NCBI GenBank assembly: GCA_023264915.1
Contig: JAHFUU010000054.1
Location: 1 to 9,490, forward strand
Direction of reading: 5' to 3'
Source of the DNA: Microthrixaceae bacterium
Lineage (GTDB): Bacteria; Actinomycetota; Acidimicrobiia; Acidimicrobiales; Acidimicrobilacustridaceae
DNA: 9,490 nt
Made by a program: the position numbers and the translations under genes. The notes beneath the pieces were generated by a model, which was not told the origin of the DNA, ran no database searches, and saw nothing but the letters and a program-made list of their open reading frames with translations. Positions 6,234-9,490 of the stretch are shown one piece after another; positions within the stretch are counted from its first letter, which is position 1; every line of letters begins with the position of its first letter.

Positions 6234-8579
6234 GGACCGCTGCCCGCGACGTGTCCTGAACCTGGCTGTGGGGGAGCCGTTCTCGATGACGGCTACTGCG
6301 ACAGCTGCGGAGCCAAGGTGGCCGGCGAGAGGGCGCGCGGCGCGCCCACCGTCGCACCAGGGTCGCCCTGCCCAGGGCTTGGCTGTGACGGCACGATCAT
6401 CGACGACGGCTACTGCGACACCTGTGGACTCCGTCCCGAGCACGGTCACGGGACGAACCAGGCGAGCCACCGTGGCCAGACCGAAGAGGAGGGTGGTCAG
6501 CCCGCCCGGCTCGTCTCCTCAACCATCCGGATCCGCACCCGAACCCACAGCGCCACCAAGGCCATATCCAGTGCCGTAGGGGGCGGGCTCGTGGAGGTGC
6601 CGCCGATCCGGGGCCTGCCGGCTGAGGCGGCGGTCCTGGAAGAAGCGGTCATACCCGAGAACGAGCGGTTCTGCGCCAACCCCGAATGCCAACAGCCCGT
6701 CGGGAGGTCACGTCAGGGCCGTCCCGGTCGCCGTACCGGGCACTGCCCACGTTGTGGCCAGTGGTTCTCCTTCGAGGCCACCTTGCAGAAGGGAGACCTC
6801 ATCGGCGGTCAGTACGAGATCCTCGGCCCGATCGGGCACGGGGGGCGGGGATGGGTCTATGTGGGCAGGGACCGCAACGTCGCTGACCGGGCCGTCGTCG
6901 TGAAGGGGCTGCTGAACGCCGGCGACGCCGGGGCGGCCACAGAGGTCGCTGCGGAGATGCAGTACCTCGCCGCGGTCGAGCACGAGCACATCGTCAAGAT
7001 CTACAACTTCGTGGCAGAGCAAGGTTCGGCCTACATAGTCATGGAGTACGTCGAGGGCACCTCACTCGATGCCTTGCTGAGAGCTCAGTCCCAAGGCGCC
7101 GAGCCGGATCCAGCCTGGATCGAGCGCGCCCTTGCCTATGTGGCCGCGGTGCTCGAAGCGCTCGAGTACCTGCACCAGAACCAGATCGCCTACAACGACA
7201 TGAAGCCCGAGAACGTCATGGCCGTGGGCCGCGGATGCAAGCTCATCGACCTTGGTGCCGCGCATCGGATCACTGACACCACGGCGGGCATACTCGCGAC
7301 GCCGGGTTTCTACGCGCCAGAGCTGGCCGACACGGGGCCAACTGTCGCCACCGACCTGTACACCGTGGGACGCACCGTGCTGGCCCTGGTCGAGCCGGAC
7401 TACGACTTGCGTGGCTCGAGCTCCCCGCCTGGAATCGAGCGCGTCCCGGAGCTGGCCAAGCGCGAGTCGCTCTACAGGTTCGTGCTCAGAGCTACCGATC
7501 CCCAGCCAGGTGCGAGGTTCCAGTCCGCCACCGAGATGCGCGACCAGCTCATGGGCGTTCTGCGCGAGCTCGTCGCGCGATCCTCGGGGTCACCGCGGCC
7601 CACCGTCAGCGACCTTTTCACCCCCGAGCGCGAGACCGGGGTGATCCACTTGAGCTGGCGGGCGCTTCCCTCGCCCCGCCCAGCTGACAGGGACCCAGCT
7701 TCGGTGTTCGTGGCGAACCTGGGCGGGCTGAAGCCGTCTGCGGTGCTCGAGGAGCTGGGCGACGCGATGCGTTCAGGCCAGCTGCACAACGTCATCGACA
7801 CCTGGGTACAGGTGCTCCAGGCAGGTGTGGAGAGCGGCGCGCTCGACCTTGTCCGCCACAAGCTCGACGAGCTGGACGACGAGCTGGCAGGCGATTGGCG
7901 CCTGGTCTGGTACCGGGCTCTGCTCGCGCTCGCCGACGGTGACCAAGAGGCAGCCGTCGCTCACTTCGACCAGGTCTACCTGGCCTTCCCGGGCGAGCCC
8001 GCGGCACAGCTCGGGCTGGCAGCAGCAACCGAAGCCGCAGGGGACAACACGCGGGCTGCTCACCTCTATGACGTCGTGTCGAGCGTCGACCCTGCATTCA
8101 CCTGCGCCGTGTTCGGCCTGGCACGGTGCCTTGCAGGCATAGGCGAGGTGCAACGAGCCGTCGACGCGCTCGGGCGCATCCCCCCGACCTCGCGTGCGTG
8201 GGCCACCGGGCGCATCGCAGCAGTCGGCCTGCTGCTCGACAGCCTCGGACCGTCAGCCGAGCGGGCATCGTTGTCGACGGCGGTTGCGACGCAACGGTTG
8301 AAGGAGGCCGGGGAGATCATCGAGAACGAGGCGCTCGACCCCGAGCAGCGTGCCCGGCTCGAGCGAGAGGTGTTCGACATCGGGTTGGCGCTCATCGAAG
8401 CCAAAGCGGTCGTGCCACACAAGCGAGTCAAGGTCCTCGCCCGTTCGCTCACAGCCGAAGGGATGCGCCGCGGGCTCGAGGCCAGCTACCGCGAGCTGGC
8501 ACGCTTCGCCAACACGCCACGAGAGCGCGTCGAGCTGGTGGATCTGGCCAACTTCTTCAGACCGACGAGCTTGCGATGA
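6231..8579 (+). CDS. pknG: PknG-like serine/threonine protein kinase with zinc-binding N-terminus and TPR C-terminus
   Basis: A 782-residue soluble kinase counted from the ATG; no membrane helix is seen. Order of parts: two tandem Cys motifs (C8-x4-C13...D-D-G-Y-C23-x2-C26 and C47-x4-C52...D-D-G-Y-C62-x2-C65); a basic Thr/Ser linker (about 95-115); a rubredoxin-like site (C148-x4-C153 and C172-x2-C175); and the kinase domain from about 190. Kinase motifs: glycine loop G202-H-G-G-R-G-W, ATP lysine K225, catalytic N-D323-M-K-P-E-N, metal-binding D340-L-G, and T-P-G-F-Y-A-P-E364. The catalytic loop has Asn, not Arg, before Asp (non-RD), exactly as in PknG, and K-G-L-L-N-A-G-D-A is also PknG-like. 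After the kinase comes an A-L-P-S-P linker and a TPR-type helical repeat region, clearest at 555-670. Length is close to mycobacterial PknG (about 750). PknG phosphorylates the FHA protein GarA/OdhI in response to amino acids; the same role here is inference. It overlaps the PP2C gene by four bases (ATGA). Confidence 0.93.
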   Translation: MGPLPATCPEPGCGGAVLDDGYCDSCGAKVAGERARGAPTVAPGSPCPGLGCDGTIIDDGYCDTCGLRPEHGHGTNQASHRGQTEEEGGQPARLVSSTIRIRTRTHSATKAISSAVGGGLVEVPPIRGLPAEAAVLEEAVIPENERFCANPECQQPVGRSRQGRPGRRTGHCPRCGQWFSFEATLQKGDLIGGQYEILGPIGHGGRGWVYVGRDRNVADRAVVVKGLLNAGDAGAATEVAAEMQYLAAVEHEHIVKIYNFVAEQGSAYIVMEYVEGTSLDALLRAQSQGAEPDPAWIERALAYVAAVLEALEYLHQNQIAYNDMKPENVMAVGRGCKLIDLGAAHRITDTTAGILATPGFYAPELADTGPTVATDLYTVGRTVLALVEPDYDLRGSSSPPGIERVPELAKRESLYRFVLRATDPQPGARFQSATEMRDQLMGVLRELVARSSGSPRPTVSDLFTPERETGVIHLSWRALPSPRPADRDPASVFVANLGGLKPSAVLEELGDAMRSGQLHNVIDTWVQVLQAGVESGALDLVRHKLDELDDELAGDWRLVWYRALLALADGDQEAAVAHFDQVYLAFPGEPAAQLGLAAATEAAGDNTRAAHLYDVVSSVDPAFTCAVFGLARCLAGIGEVQRAVDALGRIPPTSRAWATGRIAAVGLLLDSLGPSAERASLSTAVATQRLKEAGEIIENEALDPEQRARLEREVFDIGLALIEAKAVVPHKRVKVLARSLTAEGMRRGLEASYRELARFANTPRERVELVDLANFFRPTSLR
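6252..6428 (+). repeat. Tandem duplication of a zinc-finger module in the kinase N-terminus
   Basis: Two modules of 20 residues (6252-6311 and 6369-6428) are repeated at an exact 117-base (39-residue) period. Both read C-P-x3-C-x-G-x3-D-D-G-Y-C-D-x-C-G. A 16-base stretch is identical at 6288-6303 and 6405-6420. Each has four cysteines suited to bind one zinc. They are separate from the rubredoxin-like site further on. Confidence 0.8.
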
Positions 8580-9490
8580 CCCCTTCGCAGGCCTGGACGT
8601 GCCCTGCATGTTCGGCCCGAGTCGGGCCGCGTGAGAGGTTCTGTGAGGTGTGCGGCACGGACCAGCCAGCCCTCTGCGCGACGACCTCGTCACTTCCTGA
8701 TCGGACCCTCTGGAGGTGCCACGCGTGCGGTGCGGGGCCAGGGGCTGTCGACGAGCTGGGCTACTGCGGTGAGTGCGGCATGATGCAGCCACAACCGCGG
8801 GACCACGCGGAGCTGGACCTGATCTCGGTGGTCGGGGTCACAGACCGCGGCCAGGTGCACGAGAGCAACGAGGACGCGATGGCCCTGGCGCGATCGCTAA
8901 GCGGCGACGGTTCCTGGGCAGCGATCGTGGCCGACGGCGTGTCAAGCAGCCAGCACGCCGAGGTGGCCTCCCAGGTTGCGGTGGATGCTGCCCGTGAGGT
9001 GATCGCGCCTGCCCTCGATGACCCGGAGGCGGGGCTTGGCTCGGCTGCCGAATCAGCACTGACAGCAGCATCCCGGGCGGTCGACGCGGTGGACTGGGAC
9101 CGCCAGCGCCGGGATCTCGGGGCCCCCGCTTGCACGTTCGCCCTCGCCGCATGGCGTCGCCCGGGCCCTCTCGTGGTCGTCTCTGTCGGCGATGCGCGCT
9201 GCTACTGGCTCGGTGATGACGGGCGAGACCTGTGCCTGACGACTGACGAGTCATGGGCAGCTGAGCAACTGGCAGTGGGTGCCGACCGCGACACGGTCGA
9301 GTCAGACCCACGGTCCCATGCCGTCACCGGATGGCTCGGTCGGGATGCCCCTGCAGTGTTTCGTGCAGCACGCGAGATCGACCAGATCACAGGCGGCGGA
9401 CTCGTGGTTGTGTGCAGCGATGGGCTCTGGAACGGCGTGGGGGCCCCGGCTGACCTGCGAGCGCGGGTCACCATTGGAGGGGATCTGATG
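8576..9490 (+). CDS. PP2C-type protein phosphatase with N-terminal zinc ribbons, 3' end missing
   Basis: The frame from ATG 8576 (ATGA overlap with the kinase stop) is open for 305 codons to the window end. Residues 1-75 contain two four-Cys zinc-ribbon motifs: C9-x2-C12...C23-x2-C26-G and C48-x2-C51...G-Y-C64-x2-C67-G. From about 84 the PPM/PP2C metal-dependent phosphatase domain follows: T-D90-R-G-Q-V-H-E-S-N-E-D100, A-D120-G (metal ligands), S-V-G-D-A-R-C-Y, T-D-E-S, V-T-G-W-L-G and C-S-D282-G-L-W-N. These match the PP2C motifs in order, and the metal-binding Asp residues are present, so it should be active. The usual D-G-x-G-G is D-G-V-S-S here. Only the last part of the domain is likely missing. 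It has no membrane helix in the visible part, unlike PstP. Synthesis in tandem with the kinase suggests it removes phosphates placed by that kinase, on the kinase itself or on a GarA-like substrate (inference). Confidence 0.9.
   Translation, partial: MTPSQAWTCPACSARVGPRERFCEVCGTDQPALCATTSSLPDRTLWRCHACGAGPGAVDELGYCGECGMMQPQPRDHAELDLISVVGVTDRGQVHESNEDAMALARSLSGDGSWAAIVADGVSSSQHAEVASQVAVDAAREVIAPALDDPEAGLGSAAESALTAASRAVDAVDWDRQRRDLGAPACTFALAAWRRPGPLVVVSVGDARCYWLGDDGRDLCLTTDESWAAEQLAVGADRDTVESDPRSHAVTGWLGRDAPAVFRAAREIDQITGGGLVVVCSDGLWNGVGAPADLRARVTIGGDLM

Noticed and set aside
6331..6347. GC-rich hairpin, eight-base arms around one base, within the kinase gene
   Set aside because: It lies in an Arg/Gly/Ala linker between zinc fingers, where GCG/CGC runs make such palindromes by chance; no regulatory setting is apparent.
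5377..6357. 326-codon open frame on the - strand opposite the coiled-coil gene and kinase start
   Set aside because: It is a high-GC shadow with no recognisable domain; the + strand frames carry clear family motifs.

Overview
The window is high-GC DNA with dense, overlapping genes (ATGA and TGATG junctions), GC-rich third codon positions and gene families typical of Actinomycetota. No rRNA, tRNA, CRISPR or insertion sequence was seen. Standard genetic code 11 is supported: at least four genes end in TGA. The exact lineage cannot be fixed from the sequence alone.

Left part (2-2931, + strand) is a compact acyl-CoA metabolism operon: the 3' part of a CaiB/BaiF class III CoA-transferase or racemase, two small hot-dog (MaoC-type) proteins that overlap by four bases, and an acyl-CoA dehydrogenase. 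Only the second hot-dog protein carries the D-x4-H hydratase motif; the first has Phe where the His should be. They therefore look like two halves of one heteromeric enoyl-CoA hydratase, as known for ChsH1-ChsH2 of mycobacterial sterol degradation. The substrate cannot be read from the sequence; a branched, cyclic or steroid-side-chain acyl-CoA would fit.

Right part (3044-9490) is a PknG-type signalling locus. A four-helix membrane protein resembling GlnX lies on the - strand, convergent with the operon above. A 389-base divergent intergenic region follows, holding a perfect 10+10 base dyad. Then come three tightly coupled + strand genes: a helical/coiled-coil protein, a PknG-like serine/threonine kinase with zinc-binding N-terminus and TPR C-terminus, and a PP2C phosphatase with its own two zinc-ribbon motifs that runs off the window. 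In mycobacteria GlnX and the periplasmic binding protein GlnH pass amino-acid availability to PknG, which controls the FHA protein GarA and so glutamate metabolism. Here the sensor-like membrane protein, kinase and a likely opposing phosphatase are together; no GlnH or GarA gene lies within the window.

The most striking oddity is an in-frame TGA at codon 300 of the coiled-coil gene. The same frame continues for 98 more sense codons that look like the rest of the protein and ends in a TGATG overlap with the kinase start. This is a nonsense mutation, a sequencing error, or a readthrough site, and it bears on kinase expression because the kinase has no good ribosome binding site of its own.
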